DNA of 64,000 nt from an uncultured Desulfovibrio sp. GTDB lineage: Bacteria; Desulfobacterota; Desulfovibrionia; Desulfovibrionales; Desulfovibrionaceae. The DNA lies in NCBI RefSeq assembly GCF_902477725.1, contig NZ_CABSIF010000002.1, positions 248,001-312,000 of the forward strand. Reading direction: 5' to 3'. The notes under the pieces are model-generated. The model did not search any database. It was not told the origin of the DNA and was given only the letters and a program-made list of their open reading frames with translations. Positions 18,100 to 26,446 of the stretch are shown one piece after another. How positions within the stretch are numbered: position 1 is the stretch's first letter; each line of letters starts with the position of its first letter. A program made the translations under genes and the position numbers.

Positions 18100-19368
18100 T
18101 CAAGCCTGGGCAGTTAGCGCTTGAGTCGCTTCCGCCGCACTGGTGGCCCTGGCTTTTGCTTCACTGGCGTGCGCCTGGAGCGAGCGGGCCACAAGCTGGC
18201 TCATGTCGAGCACTTCTATGTTCACCTTGTTGCGCTTGGCATAGGTGGTCATGGTGCGCACGCACTGCTGACAGTTGGTCACAATGGCCTGCGCCCCGGT
18301 GCGTACGGCCTCTTCCACCTTGCGCTTGGACATGGCCGCTGAAAGATCGGGGTCGATCATTTCCAGATTTCCGCCGCCGCCGCAGCACAGACAGTGCCGC
18401 CGGTTATGCTCCATTTCCACAAGCTTAAGGCCGGGAATACGCGCCATGACCTCGCGCGGCTCGTCAAACACGCGCCCGCCGCGCCCCAGATCGCAGGGGT
18501 CGTGGTAGGTCACTGTCATGGGCAGCTCGCCAAGGGGCAGCCTGTTTTCAAGCACGAGCTGTATGACCATTTCAGAGGCGTGTGACAGCTCGAATTCCGG
18601 CGGGTAGGATTCGCGCCAGATCTGGTAGCAGGAGGGGCAGGTAAACACGACCTTGCGCGCGCCCCGCGCCTTCACGGCCTCCACATTATGCTTGATGATG
18701 GCGGGCAGGTCGGCGCTCTGGCCTGAACCCACAAGGGGAAAGCCGCAGCACCACTCATCGCCAGCCATGATGGTAAAATCCACGCCTGCGGCATCCAGAA
18801 TTTCCACAAAGGCCATGGGAATTTTTTGCGCCAGCGGAAAGTACGCACCCACGCAACCCGTAAAATAGACCACATCGGCCTTTGCCTTCTGGCCGCCGCC
18901 CTTGGGGGGGGTACGCATGTCGTCCACCCAGTCGCCGCGTTCGTCGTTGTCTTCGGCAAAGACGTTGTGGCTGTCTTCAAGGTTGGTGCGGATCATGCGG
19001 ATTTTTTCCGGGGCATCGCCCGTGCGCGAAAGTTCTTCGCGCAGGGCGAGCCACAGATTTTTGAGGGGCAGGCCAGCGGGGCATACTTCCTCGCAATCGC
19101 CGCAGAGCGAACAGCGGAACACCGAAGTGCCGTATTCCTTGAGGCGCTCCGGCGTGGCCACAGGTTCGCGCCCCAGCACTTCGCCCAAGGCCCGCCAGAA
19201 GAAATTGCGGTCGCGCAGGAGCTTTTTCAGGTTGTCCATGCGCACCTGAGCCGAAAGATCCGCATCGCCCGATGCCGCCACCGCCGGACACACTGTCAGG
19301 CACTGCCCGCATTCGGTGCAGGCGTCGAGCGCCATGCGCTGTCGTATGCTGAATGCTGTGTGACGCAT
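18100..19368 (-). CDS. HdrD/TmcB-like Fe-S protein with two CCG domains
   Basis: 422-residue soluble electron-transfer protein. Two [4Fe-4S] ferredoxin sites lie near residues 17-30 (CTECGQCLTVCP) and 87-98 (CSLCGDCEEVCP). Two CCG domains follow: one with GCVGAYFP, EWCCGFP and CPSC, and a second with HDPCDLGR, HCLCCGGGG and NCQQC. CCG domains in HdrD/HdrB hold the noncubane clusters that cleave disulfides; DsrK and TmcB are relatives in sulfate reducers. It starts three bases after the GcvH-like gene and 460 bases after the cytochrome gene. It should form a membrane complex with that cytochrome, and a lipoyl disulfide on the GcvH-like protein is a plausible substrate (inference). Confidence 0.87.
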   Translation of the reverse strand: MRHTAFSIRQRMALDACTECGQCLTVCPAVAASGDADLSAQVRMDNLKKLLRDRNFFWRALGEVLGREPVATPERLKEYGTSVFRCSLCGDCEEVCPAGLPLKNLWLALREELSRTGDAPEKIRMIRTNLEDSHNVFAEDNDERGDWVDDMRTPPKGGGQKAKADVVYFTGCVGAYFPLAQKIPMAFVEILDAAGVDFTIMAGDEWCCGFPLVGSGQSADLPAIIKHNVEAVKARGARKVVFTCPSCYQIWRESYPPEFELSHASEMVIQLVLENRLPLGELPMTVTYHDPCDLGRGGRVFDEPREVMARIPGLKLVEMEHNRRHCLCCGGGGNLEMIDPDLSAAMSKRKVEEAVRTGAQAIVTNCQQCVRTMTTYAKRNKVNIEVLDMSQLVARSLQAHASEAKARATSAAEATQALTAQA

Positions 19369-19371
19369 GAT

Positions 19372-19797
19372 TTAATCCTTTTTGAACTTCTTGATGTCCT
19401 CTTGCAGCCATGCTTCAAGAACGTCCTTGCCGCCGTGAATGAGGGTATTGATCTGGCTCATGTCGGCGGGCTTGATCCTGTACATCCAGCCCTTGCCGTA
19501 GCAGTCGGCATTGATAAGGGTGGGGTTGGCCTCCAGCTCTTCATTGACCGCGGTAATTTCGCCATCGGCGGGGCTGTAGACGGTGCCAAGCCATTTGCCC
19601 GATTCCACCTTGGCAAACTTTTTACCGGCGGTGACGGCCTTGCCCACAAAGGGCAGCTGCACAAACACGATCTGGCCAGCCAGCTTTTCGGCAAAGTCGT
19701 CCATGCCGATGACCAGTTCGTCGCTGTCCACGCGGGTCCAGAAGTGGTACTGGTCGTAGTACAGTTCCTCGGGCATGTTGTATCCGGCAATTTCCAT
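19372..19797 (-). CDS. GcvH-like lipoyl carrier protein (LbpA-type candidate)
   Basis: 141 residues with the GcvH fold: HFWTRVDSDELVIGMDDFA, AGQIVFVQLP, then VESGKWLG, in which Lys68 is the probable lipoyl site, and VYSPADGEITAVNEEL. In classic GcvH the site reads ESVK; ESGKW is a variant. No gcvT or gcvP gene occurs in this window, so glycine cleavage is not its obvious role. In sulfur oxidisers a GcvH-like lipoate-binding protein (LbpA) works with the sHdr complex, and the neighbour here is also an Hdr-type protein. The ATG at 19797 follows AAGGAG by seven bases. It lies between the cytochrome and HdrD-like genes in one operon. Confidence 0.85.
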   Translation of the reverse strand: MEIAGYNMPEELYYDQYHFWTRVDSDELVIGMDDFAEKLAGQIVFVQLPFVGKAVTAGKKFAKVESGKWLGTVYSPADGEITAVNEELEANPTLINADCYGKGWMYRIKPADMSQINTLIHGGKDVLEAWLQEDIKKFKKD

Positions 19798-19827
19798 GAT
19801 TTACTCCTTAATGTAATGGGTTAGGCC

Positions 19828-21858
19828 TTAGTGGCGGCCTCGAATGGTCTGAACAAGCAGGAACAGGGGAGCCGTGAACATGTGCCGCAACTGGCTGAAG
19901 GGTATGTAAGCCACTGTCAGCGCGGTCAGTAGCGCATGGACGTACCAGCCCCAGCCGTAGACGCGCGCCAGCGTTGCCTGCCCAAGGGGAGCAAGGCCCA
20001 GCGCCAGCACATGCCCGGCAAAGGCATAGCCGCTGCTTTCTGGCATGCCCGTGAGGGCGATACGCATGCCTTCAAGCACAAAGCCCGTAAGCGTGATGCC
20101 CAGCAGCAGATACAGCGCAGGCCAGTCGTGGCGCGGCGCGTTTGCAGCAGCGCTCTTTTCGCGCCGCCACAGCACGGCGGCCAGCAACAGGCCCAGCAAC
20201 AGGGCAAGCCCGCTCAGATCAAAGAGGAAGGCTCCGGCACCCCAGTTTTTGTCCAGCAGCAGCCAGGGCCATTCCTGCGCCGGCGACAGGAGCGAGCCCG
20301 TCAGGCCCAGCAGGCCCCAGACAAAGCGGAACAGGAAGGGGAAGAATATGAGCGCATGCACGGCCCAGCGCAGGGGTGACTCCCGGTAGAGCCGCCGTTG
20401 CAGGAAGACATCGCAGCACAGGGCCGCCCATCGGTTTTCCGCATTTGCGTGCTGGTGCGGCGCGGGGCAGCCGTGGCTTTGACCCGTTGCGGCATCAGCA
20501 GCCTGCGGCTTTTGCGGCGAACCATTGCCCAGATTGGCGCTGGAGAGCCAGAACAGCCCCAGCCCAGCAAATACCAGCACAAATACGCCAAGACCGATCT
20601 GACCTGGGGTATCCTGCACACTGAACGTGGCAGCGTGGCACCCCATGCAGAGCACGCTCTTGGGCGGCAGAATGGCATTGGCAGCGCCAACCTTGCCGTT
20701 GCCCGCAAATCCTTTTGTGGAGCCGCCTAAATCCGTTCCATTCGTGCCTGTTGCATCTGTAGTGGCACCAACGGCAACGGGACCGGCGCTGTGGCAGCGC
20801 ACGCAGGAGGCTGTGCCGCTGGCAAGCGACATGGAATGTACGTTGAGCGGCCCGGAATTGATGACATAATCAACCTTGCCGTCCTTAAGCACCGGGGTGA
20901 CGCCGGAAAGATGGCACGCGCCGCAGCTCACATTGCTGTGGGCATCATGGATTTTCTTTTCGTCATGCCGTGTGTGGCAGGTGAGGCAGTTGACGCGCTC
21001 CTGCCTGTTGTGGGGGTAGCGTGCCGCATCTTTGTGGCAGGTGAGGCAGTTCATGTCGCCGTGGGTCATGGATTTCATGCCCTCGGCGGAGATTCTGGGC
21101 ATGCTCCCGGCAGGCGCGGCAGCGCTTGATTCCGGCCCGTGGCAAGAGAGGCACATCACCGGCCCCTGCGGTTCCTTGTCTTTGTTAAATGTCACAGGCA
21201 TTGCTGTGGAACCGCCTTGAGGCTTGGCGGCAGAGACGCCAGTGCCAGCGGCTATGCCCTTGCCGGTTCTGAGTCCGTGGCAGGAAAGACATGCGGCCAC
21301 ATCGGGTGCTGGTTTGGGCAGGTCTGTCTGGGCCTTGTGGCACACGCCGCAGGATTGGCTCATGTCGCCCGCAGGGCGCAGACCCTTGGCTCTGGCCTCG
21401 GGCGCGAGAACATAGTGCGGGTTGTGACAGGTGACGCAGTTGTTATAGTCCTGCGTTTTCATTACCGGTTTGCCGCCGTGCATCCCTTTTGCCAGATTAT
21501 CTTCAACTTCGCCGTGGCATTGCAGGCAGGTTTCCCGGTCAAATGCCGTACTGGCGGGCTTGTTGAGTTTGTCTGCCCGTGGGTGCTGGTGATCGGCCTG
21601 TTCTGCGTGGCAGTCTGCACACGACATGTTGGCGTGGGCAGAGGCATGAAAGCCAGACTCATCAATAAACCACGTTCTGCCCGGCCTAACCTCGGTGTTC
21701 TGCTGGTCACTGGCAGCATGGGCGGGCAAAGCAGCCGCTGACAGCACGATACAGGCCGCTATCATGCAGGCCGCAACAGCATGGGCCGTCAGCGTACGGG
21801 CCGCCGGAAACATCGGGGCGGCCATGATTGGGCCGCGTTTGCGCATCCTCAGCTTCAT
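19828..21858 (-). CDS. 11-haem cytochrome c fused to a membrane cytochrome b-like domain
   Basis: 676 residues. After a signal peptide (ending near ALPAHA) the periplasmic part carries eleven CxxCH sites by my count, from CADCH to CMGCH (about residues 78-405). A membrane domain of about five or six hydrophobic helices follows (about 420-676), with His residues in helices (WAVHALIFF, FAGHVLALG, WYVHALLTA) as expected for NarI/DsrM/TmcC-like haem b or quinone sites. The ATG at 21858 follows GAGGAG. It begins 10 bases after the LipB-LipA stop and is followed by the GcvH-like and HdrD-like genes. It is the likely membrane anchor and electron exit or entry for the HdrD-like protein. Fusing both functions in one chain is unusual. 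Confidence 0.85.
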   Translation of the reverse strand: MKLRMRKRGPIMAAPMFPAARTLTAHAVAACMIAACIVLSAAALPAHAASDQQNTEVRPGRTWFIDESGFHASAHANMSCADCHAEQADHQHPRADKLNKPASTAFDRETCLQCHGEVEDNLAKGMHGGKPVMKTQDYNNCVTCHNPHYVLAPEARAKGLRPAGDMSQSCGVCHKAQTDLPKPAPDVAACLSCHGLRTGKGIAAGTGVSAAKPQGGSTAMPVTFNKDKEPQGPVMCLSCHGPESSAAAPAGSMPRISAEGMKSMTHGDMNCLTCHKDAARYPHNRQERVNCLTCHTRHDEKKIHDAHSNVSCGACHLSGVTPVLKDGKVDYVINSGPLNVHSMSLASGTASCVRCHSAGPVAVGATTDATGTNGTDLGGSTKGFAGNGKVGAANAILPPKSVLCMGCHAATFSVQDTPGQIGLGVFVLVFAGLGLFWLSSANLGNGSPQKPQAADAATGQSHGCPAPHQHANAENRWAALCCDVFLQRRLYRESPLRWAVHALIFFPFLFRFVWGLLGLTGSLLSPAQEWPWLLLDKNWGAGAFLFDLSGLALLLGLLLAAVLWRREKSAAANAPRHDWPALYLLLGITLTGFVLEGMRIALTGMPESSGYAFAGHVLALGLAPLGQATLARVYGWGWYVHALLTALTVAYIPFSQLRHMFTAPLFLLVQTIRGRH

Positions 21859-21868
21859 ACGTTTCTCC

Positions 21869-23458
21869 TCAGCACGCTTCGCAAGTATGGGCAGCCAGCG
21901 GGGCCGCGTCTGTCAGACTGGTCAGCATGGCCTCCGCGCGGTACGAGCTGCGCACCAGCGGGGAGGAAGCCACGCCCGTAAAGCCCATGGCAAGGGCTGT
22001 TGCCTTCCAGTGGTCAAATTCGTCAGGGGCCAGATGCCGCGCCACAGGCACATGCGCACCAGAGGGCGCAAGATATTGGCCAAGGGTCAGAAAGCGGCAG
22101 CCGTGCGCCAGCAGATCGGCCAGGGCGAGGCGAATTTCGCCCCATGTTTCGCCAAGGCCCAGCATGATGCCGGATTTTACGCGCAAGCCTTGATCGGCGG
22201 CGTAGCGCAGCACTTCCAGTGAAGTTTGATAACTGGCCCCAGGGCGCACCTGAGCAAAAAGCCGCCGCACTGTTTCAAGATTATGATTGAACATATCGGG
22301 GCGGGCGTCGCACACCGCATCAAGAGCGTTGCGGTCGCCCTGAAAATCCGGCACCAGCACTTCAACGCTGGTCTGCGGGCTTGTTTGGCGTATGGCCTTG
22401 ATGGTGCGCACAAAATGATCCGCGCCGCCGTCCGGCAGGTCGTCCCGCGTAACAGACGTTATGACCGCATGGTGCAAGCCCAGCCTGTGCACGGCCTGCG
22501 CGACGTTGTCCGGCTCATTGGAATCGAGAGGCGCGGGATTTCCCTTGGCAACGGCGCAGTAGCGGCAGCCTCGGGTGCACCTGTCGCCCATGATGATGAA
22601 AGTTGAAGTGCCGCGCGAATAGCATTCGCCCTTGTTGGGGCACTGGGCTTCCTGACACACTGTGTGCAGATTGAGGTCGGCCAGCATGTACTCCACCGGG
22701 CGTATCCCGGCATCAGGCCGCAGGGAAACAGTCAGCCAGGCCGGTCGGTTTGCAGCCAGCCCGGTGCGGGGCGCAAAATCAAATTCATGCGCAAAGGCCT
22801 GCACAAAACGGCGTGAAACTTCGGCAAAATCAACCTGACTTCCCAGCTCGGCAGCTATGGAGGTAATGCGCTCCGCAGGGTTGCCGCAGGGGGTGATAAG
22901 GCGGAACCAGTCCACATCGGTATTCACATTCAGGGCCATGCCGTGAAAGGTCACCCACTTGCGCACTGCCACGCCCACGCTGGCGACTTTGCCGCCGTTT
23001 ACCCACACGCCGGGGCCGTGAACGCCCAATTGTGGCTCAAGCCCGAAGGAGCGCACCACCGAGGCAATGGCGGCCAGCAGTTTTTCCATATACAGGTGCA
23101 GGTCTTTTTGCCGCAGGCGGATAACGGGGTAGGCCACAAGCTGGCCGGGGCCGTGAAAGGTTGCCATGCCGCCGCGTTCCACCCAGTAGAGGCCCACGCC
23201 CTGACGCTGCAACTGTTCCTCGGTCACGTGCAGATGGGCCGTTGTGCCGCCGCGCCCCATGGTGATGACGGGGTCGTGCTCAAGCAGCAGAAGGGTATCG
23301 TCCACGGCATCGCTGACGCGCGACTCCACGCGGCGCTTCTGAAAGTTCAGGGCTTCGCCGTATTCGATGCGCCCAATATTCAGCACCTCCAGCGGAACAG
23401 GCTGGCCGGGCGCGGAACTGGCATCGGTATCTTGCTGGCAAAGGGATAAGGCGGACAT
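21869..23458 (-). CDS. lipBA: Fused octanoyltransferase-lipoyl synthase (LipB-LipA)
   Basis: 529 residues. Residues about 15-230 are LipB: RGGMATFHGPGQLVAYP, GGKVASVGVAVRKWVTFHG and ITPCG, with the catalytic Lys and Cys. Residues about 240-520 are LipA: the auxiliary cluster triad in CQEAQCPNKGEC, the radical-SAM triad CTRGCRYC, and the C-terminal RSSYRAE. LipB moves octanoate from ACP to a lipoyl-domain Lys, and LipA inserts two sulfurs. Both halves keep their key residues, so the fusion should be active. The start is the ATG at 23458, preceded by AAGGAAG; a longer reading to 23686 runs into the E3 gene and is not supported. It follows the E3 gene and should serve the acetoin dehydrogenase E2 proteins. 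Confidence 0.9.
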   Translation of the reverse strand: MSALSLCQQDTDASSAPGQPVPLEVLNIGRIEYGEALNFQKRRVESRVSDAVDDTLLLLEHDPVITMGRGGTTAHLHVTEEQLQRQGVGLYWVERGGMATFHGPGQLVAYPVIRLRQKDLHLYMEKLLAAIASVVRSFGLEPQLGVHGPGVWVNGGKVASVGVAVRKWVTFHGMALNVNTDVDWFRLITPCGNPAERITSIAAELGSQVDFAEVSRRFVQAFAHEFDFAPRTGLAANRPAWLTVSLRPDAGIRPVEYMLADLNLHTVCQEAQCPNKGECYSRGTSTFIIMGDRCTRGCRYCAVAKGNPAPLDSNEPDNVAQAVHRLGLHHAVITSVTRDDLPDGGADHFVRTIKAIRQTSPQTSVEVLVPDFQGDRNALDAVCDARPDMFNHNLETVRRLFAQVRPGASYQTSLEVLRYAADQGLRVKSGIMLGLGETWGEIRLALADLLAHGCRFLTLGQYLAPSGAHVPVARHLAPDEFDHWKATALAMGFTGVASSPLVRSSYRAEAMLTSLTDAAPLAAHTCEAC

Positions 23459-23564
23459 GGCTGCTTCCTTGTAATGCAGAACAGATTCGGCTTGTTTACG
23501 GCGGGGGGCCGGGGAGGCCTGTACCCCGGGCCCAACGGCACCCCCGCCGGTTCCTTCAATGGCG

Positions 23565-24929
23565 TCAGCCCCGCTTGGGCAGGTACAGGGCCCACCCGGC
23601 GGCATCGCGCGCGGCATCGACAACGGTTTCGCAAAAGGCCGGATGCACGCGGAAGCCCTTGGCGAATTCGCGCACCGTGCATTCAAGCTGCATGGCGAGC
23701 ACTGCCTCGCCGATCAGCTCGGAAGCGTTGCTGCCCACAATGTGCACGCCCAGAATTTCGCCCGTGTCGGCATCGGCAACCATCTTTACAGCGCCGTCCA
23801 CTTCGCCGCGCAACATGGCATAGCCGTTGATGGAATATGGAAAACCACCCACCTCGACCTCGTAGCCCTTGCGCTCGGCCTGTTCTTCAGAAAGGCCCAC
23901 GGAGCCCATTTCCGGGTTGCCCCAGATGGCGCGTGAAACAAGGTGGCAGGGGAATTTTGCGGTCACGCCCATGCTGTTTTCCGCCGCGCAGATGCCCATG
24001 GCAGAGGCCGCATGGCTGAGCATCCAGCCGCCTGTGCAGTCGCCAATGGCAAAAATGCTCGGGCAGGCGGTGCGGCACTGCTGGTCAACGGCTATGCCGC
24101 CGTCTTCATTGAATTTAACGCCCAGAGTTTCCAGACCCAGATTGGAGGCAACGGGTTTGCGGCCAGATACCAGCACCCTGTCGGCTTCAACGGTCTGTTC
24201 CTTGTCGCCGTTTTTGAGGGTGCAGGTTTTGCCCGCAACCTTGACGAGGGTGTGACGGGCAATGATCTGCACGCCGCGCTCGCGCAGGGACTGGGACATG
24301 CGCTGGCTGGAATCCTGATCTTCGTCAGGCAGAATGCGCGGGCCGGGCACGGCATAGATGACCTTGCTGCCCAAGATGCTCAACAGGGTAGCCATTTCAA
24401 CGCCAATATAGGTGGGATCGGTAATAAGCACCGAGGCCGGGGCTTCCGTCATGTCCAGCAGCTGGTCGCTGGTAAAGGCGGCCTGCTCCAGACCGGGAAC
24501 ATCGGGCTTTGCAAGGGTGCTGCCCGTGGCGATGATGATGCTCTTGGCCTCAACCTTTTTGCCCGCCACATCCACAGAAGTGGGCGAGGTCACAACAGCC
24601 ATGCCGGGGATCACGTCCACGCCGTTGTTGGCGAGCAGCGCTTCCATACCCATGCGGATATCGTTGGAAACACCCTGCTTGCGGGCAAGAACAGCGGTAA
24701 AATCCAGCTTGCCCACGGTGAGCTCCAGACCGAATTCGCCAGCCTTGCGCGACTGTTCCAGCAGGGTAGCGGCGCGCAGCCATATCTTGCTGGGAATGCA
24801 GCCGCGCATAACGCAGGTGCCGCCCATGTTGCCGCCTTCCACCAAGGCCACCTTGCCCTTGAGCTGCGAAGCGCGAATGGCCGCAGCATAGCCGCCGGGG
24901 CCGCCACCTATGACAACTACATCGTACAT
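23565..24929 (-). CDS. acoL: Dihydrolipoamide dehydrogenase (E3) of the acetoin dehydrogenase complex
   Basis: 454 residues. It has an N-terminal FAD site (DVVVIGGGPGGYAAAIRA), the redox disulfide GGTCVMRGCIPSK, the GD motif IFAIGDCTGG, and the C-terminal FRVHPAFCETV with the catalytic His-Glu pair region. It re-oxidises dihydrolipoyl groups with NAD. The usual loop between the two redox Cys is LNVG; here it is VMRG. The ATG at 24929 follows AGGAGA; the longer reading overlaps the E2 gene and is unlikely. It sits directly after an E2 gene in the aco operon. A second, divergent E3 lies at 60075-61448. Confidence 0.9.
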   Translation of the reverse strand: MYDVVVIGGGPGGYAAAIRASQLKGKVALVEGGNMGGTCVMRGCIPSKIWLRAATLLEQSRKAGEFGLELTVGKLDFTAVLARKQGVSNDIRMGMEALLANNGVDVIPGMAVVTSPTSVDVAGKKVEAKSIIIATGSTLAKPDVPGLEQAAFTSDQLLDMTEAPASVLITDPTYIGVEMATLLSILGSKVIYAVPGPRILPDEDQDSSQRMSQSLRERGVQIIARHTLVKVAGKTCTLKNGDKEQTVEADRVLVSGRKPVASNLGLETLGVKFNEDGGIAVDQQCRTACPSIFAIGDCTGGWMLSHAASAMGICAAENSMGVTAKFPCHLVSRAIWGNPEMGSVGLSEEQAERKGYEVEVGGFPYSINGYAMLRGEVDGAVKMVADADTGEILGVHIVGSNASELIGEAVLAMQLECTVREFAKGFRVHPAFCETVVDAARDAAGWALYLPKRG

Positions 24930-24996
24930 TGTGTTCTCCTGATCTGTGCTGGTTGCTGTATGGGCGCGGCATTGCCGCAGCCCTGCCGGGAATGCC

Positions 24997-26376
24997 CTAA
25001 AAAAGCAGCAGGGCCGGTTCCGCCAGATATTCCACAAGTGTTTTCAAAAAATCAGCGGCGGGCGCGCCGTCTTCAACGCGGTGGTCAAAGGTGAGGCTCA
25101 ATCCCATCATGGAGCGGGCCACCACGGCCCCCTCGCGGATAACGGGCTTTTCCACCACGCGGCCCACGCCCAGGATTCCCGTTTCGCCGGGCTTGAGAAT
25201 GGGCGTGAAGAAATCCACCACGGAATGCGCCATGTTGGTGATGGTGAAGGTGCCGCCGCTCATGTCGTCGGGCGTCAGCTCGCCCTTGCGGGCGCGGCCA
25301 GCAAGCAGGCGGGCTTCCCTTGCTATTTCAAGCAGGGGCAGCCTGTCCGCATGGTGCAGCACGGGTACCATCAGGCCCTCGGGCAGGGCCACGGCCACGC
25401 CCATGTGCACCTCGCCGTGACGGGTGATGGTTTGCCCGTCAAAGGTGGCGTTCATGCGCGGGTGCTTTTTCAAGGCCTTTGAAACGGCCAGAATGAGCAT
25501 GTCGTTCATGGAAAGGCGGAAGTCTTTGTTCTTTTTGTTACGGGCCTTGAAGTCATTGATGATGTGCACGCAGGCGGTTACATCCGCTTCGCTCACAAGG
25601 GTGAGCTGGGCGGAGTTTTGCAGGCTGCCCAGCATGTTGTCGGCAATGATCTTGCGCATGCCTTCCATGGGAACGGAGCCTGGCTCGCTGCCGCAAACGG
25701 CGCTGGAGCAGGTTGACTGAGACGCACCTTGCCCCGCGCTCTGGGCCGCAGCGAACTTTTCGGGGTGCAGAACGCGGTCAACATCTTCACGCACGATCTT
25801 GCCGCCTTCGCCAGTGCCTGTGAGGGTGGAGATATCCAGCCCTGCCTTGGCAGCCACGGCAGCGGCAAGGGGCGTGATCCTGATTTTGCCGATAACTTCG
25901 TGGCGGGCCTGCACATCGCGTTCAACAATGCGGCCCCCGGGGCCGGAGCCTGCGACGCAGGCAAGGTCAATGCCAAGTTCACGCGCCAGCCGCCGAGCGG
26001 CGGGAGACGCTATCCCGCCAGTGCTAGAGGGTTGCACGGCGACTGACGCGTTGGTTTTTGCTGGCTTGGGCGCGCCCGCTTCCGCTGTGGCGGAAGCGGG
26101 GGAGTCAGACGCGCCTTCAACCCGGGCGATTGTTTCACCAGGTTCGGCCAGAATGCCAAGCACGGCACCCACGGCCACTTCCTGTTTGGGCTGCACCATA
26201 ATCTGGAAGAGCACGCCATCGGCTGGGCTTTCCACCTTGTTGGTGATCTTGTCGGTTTCCACTTCAAACAGATCATCGCCCTGCTTGACTGCGGCGCCTT
26301 CGGCCACAAACCATTTGGAAACCTTGCCGGTCTTCATGGTCAGACCAAGTTTCGGCATGGCAAGTTCTATGCTCAC
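24997..26376 (-). CDS. acoC: Acetoin dehydrogenase E2 (dihydrolipoamide acetyltransferase), two-PSBD form
   Basis: 459 residues. Lipoyl domain 1-77 has the lipoyl Lys in ETDKITN (about residue 43). Two peripheral subunit-binding-like segments follow (ASPAARRLARELGI with GRIVERDV; TPLAAAVAAKAGLDI with GKIVREDV), instead of the usual single one. The catalytic domain (about 230-459) ends with DHRVEDGAPAADFL, which holds the HxxxDG active-site motif. It transfers the acetyl group from E1 to CoA. The start is GTG, after AGGAG about seven bases upstream. It lies between the acetoin reductase and E3 genes. Another E2 with a single binding domain begins the operon. Confidence 0.9.
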   Translation of the reverse strand: MSIELAMPKLGLTMKTGKVSKWFVAEGAAVKQGDDLFEVETDKITNKVESPADGVLFQIMVQPKQEVAVGAVLGILAEPGETIARVEGASDSPASATAEAGAPKPAKTNASVAVQPSSTGGIASPAARRLARELGIDLACVAGSGPGGRIVERDVQARHEVIGKIRITPLAAAVAAKAGLDISTLTGTGEGGKIVREDVDRVLHPEKFAAAQSAGQGASQSTCSSAVCGSEPGSVPMEGMRKIIADNMLGSLQNSAQLTLVSEADVTACVHIINDFKARNKKNKDFRLSMNDMLILAVSKALKKHPRMNATFDGQTITRHGEVHMGVAVALPEGLMVPVLHHADRLPLLEIAREARLLAGRARKGELTPDDMSGGTFTITNMAHSVVDFFTPILKPGETGILGVGRVVEKPVIREGAVVARSMMGLSLTFDHRVEDGAPAADFLKTLVEYLAEPALLLF

Positions 26377-26446
26377 TGCTGTTCTCCTGCGATGTTGTGT
26401 GTTGGGGCGGAAGGCTGCCTTTTTGCCGTCAGCCGGGCCGATGCCG

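Noticed and set aside
16127..18124. 665-codon plus-strand frame
   Set aside because: It is opposite the LipT-like and lipoate ligase genes, has low-complexity His/Gly/Ala content and no recognisable domain.
19372..19797. Glycine cleavage system
   Set aside because: Only a GcvH-like gene is present. No gcvT or gcvP is in the window, and the neighbours are electron-transfer and lipoate genes.
23459..23686. N-terminal extension of LipB-LipA
   Set aside because: It overlaps the E3 gene and has no ribosome site; the ATG at 23458 has AAGGAAG.
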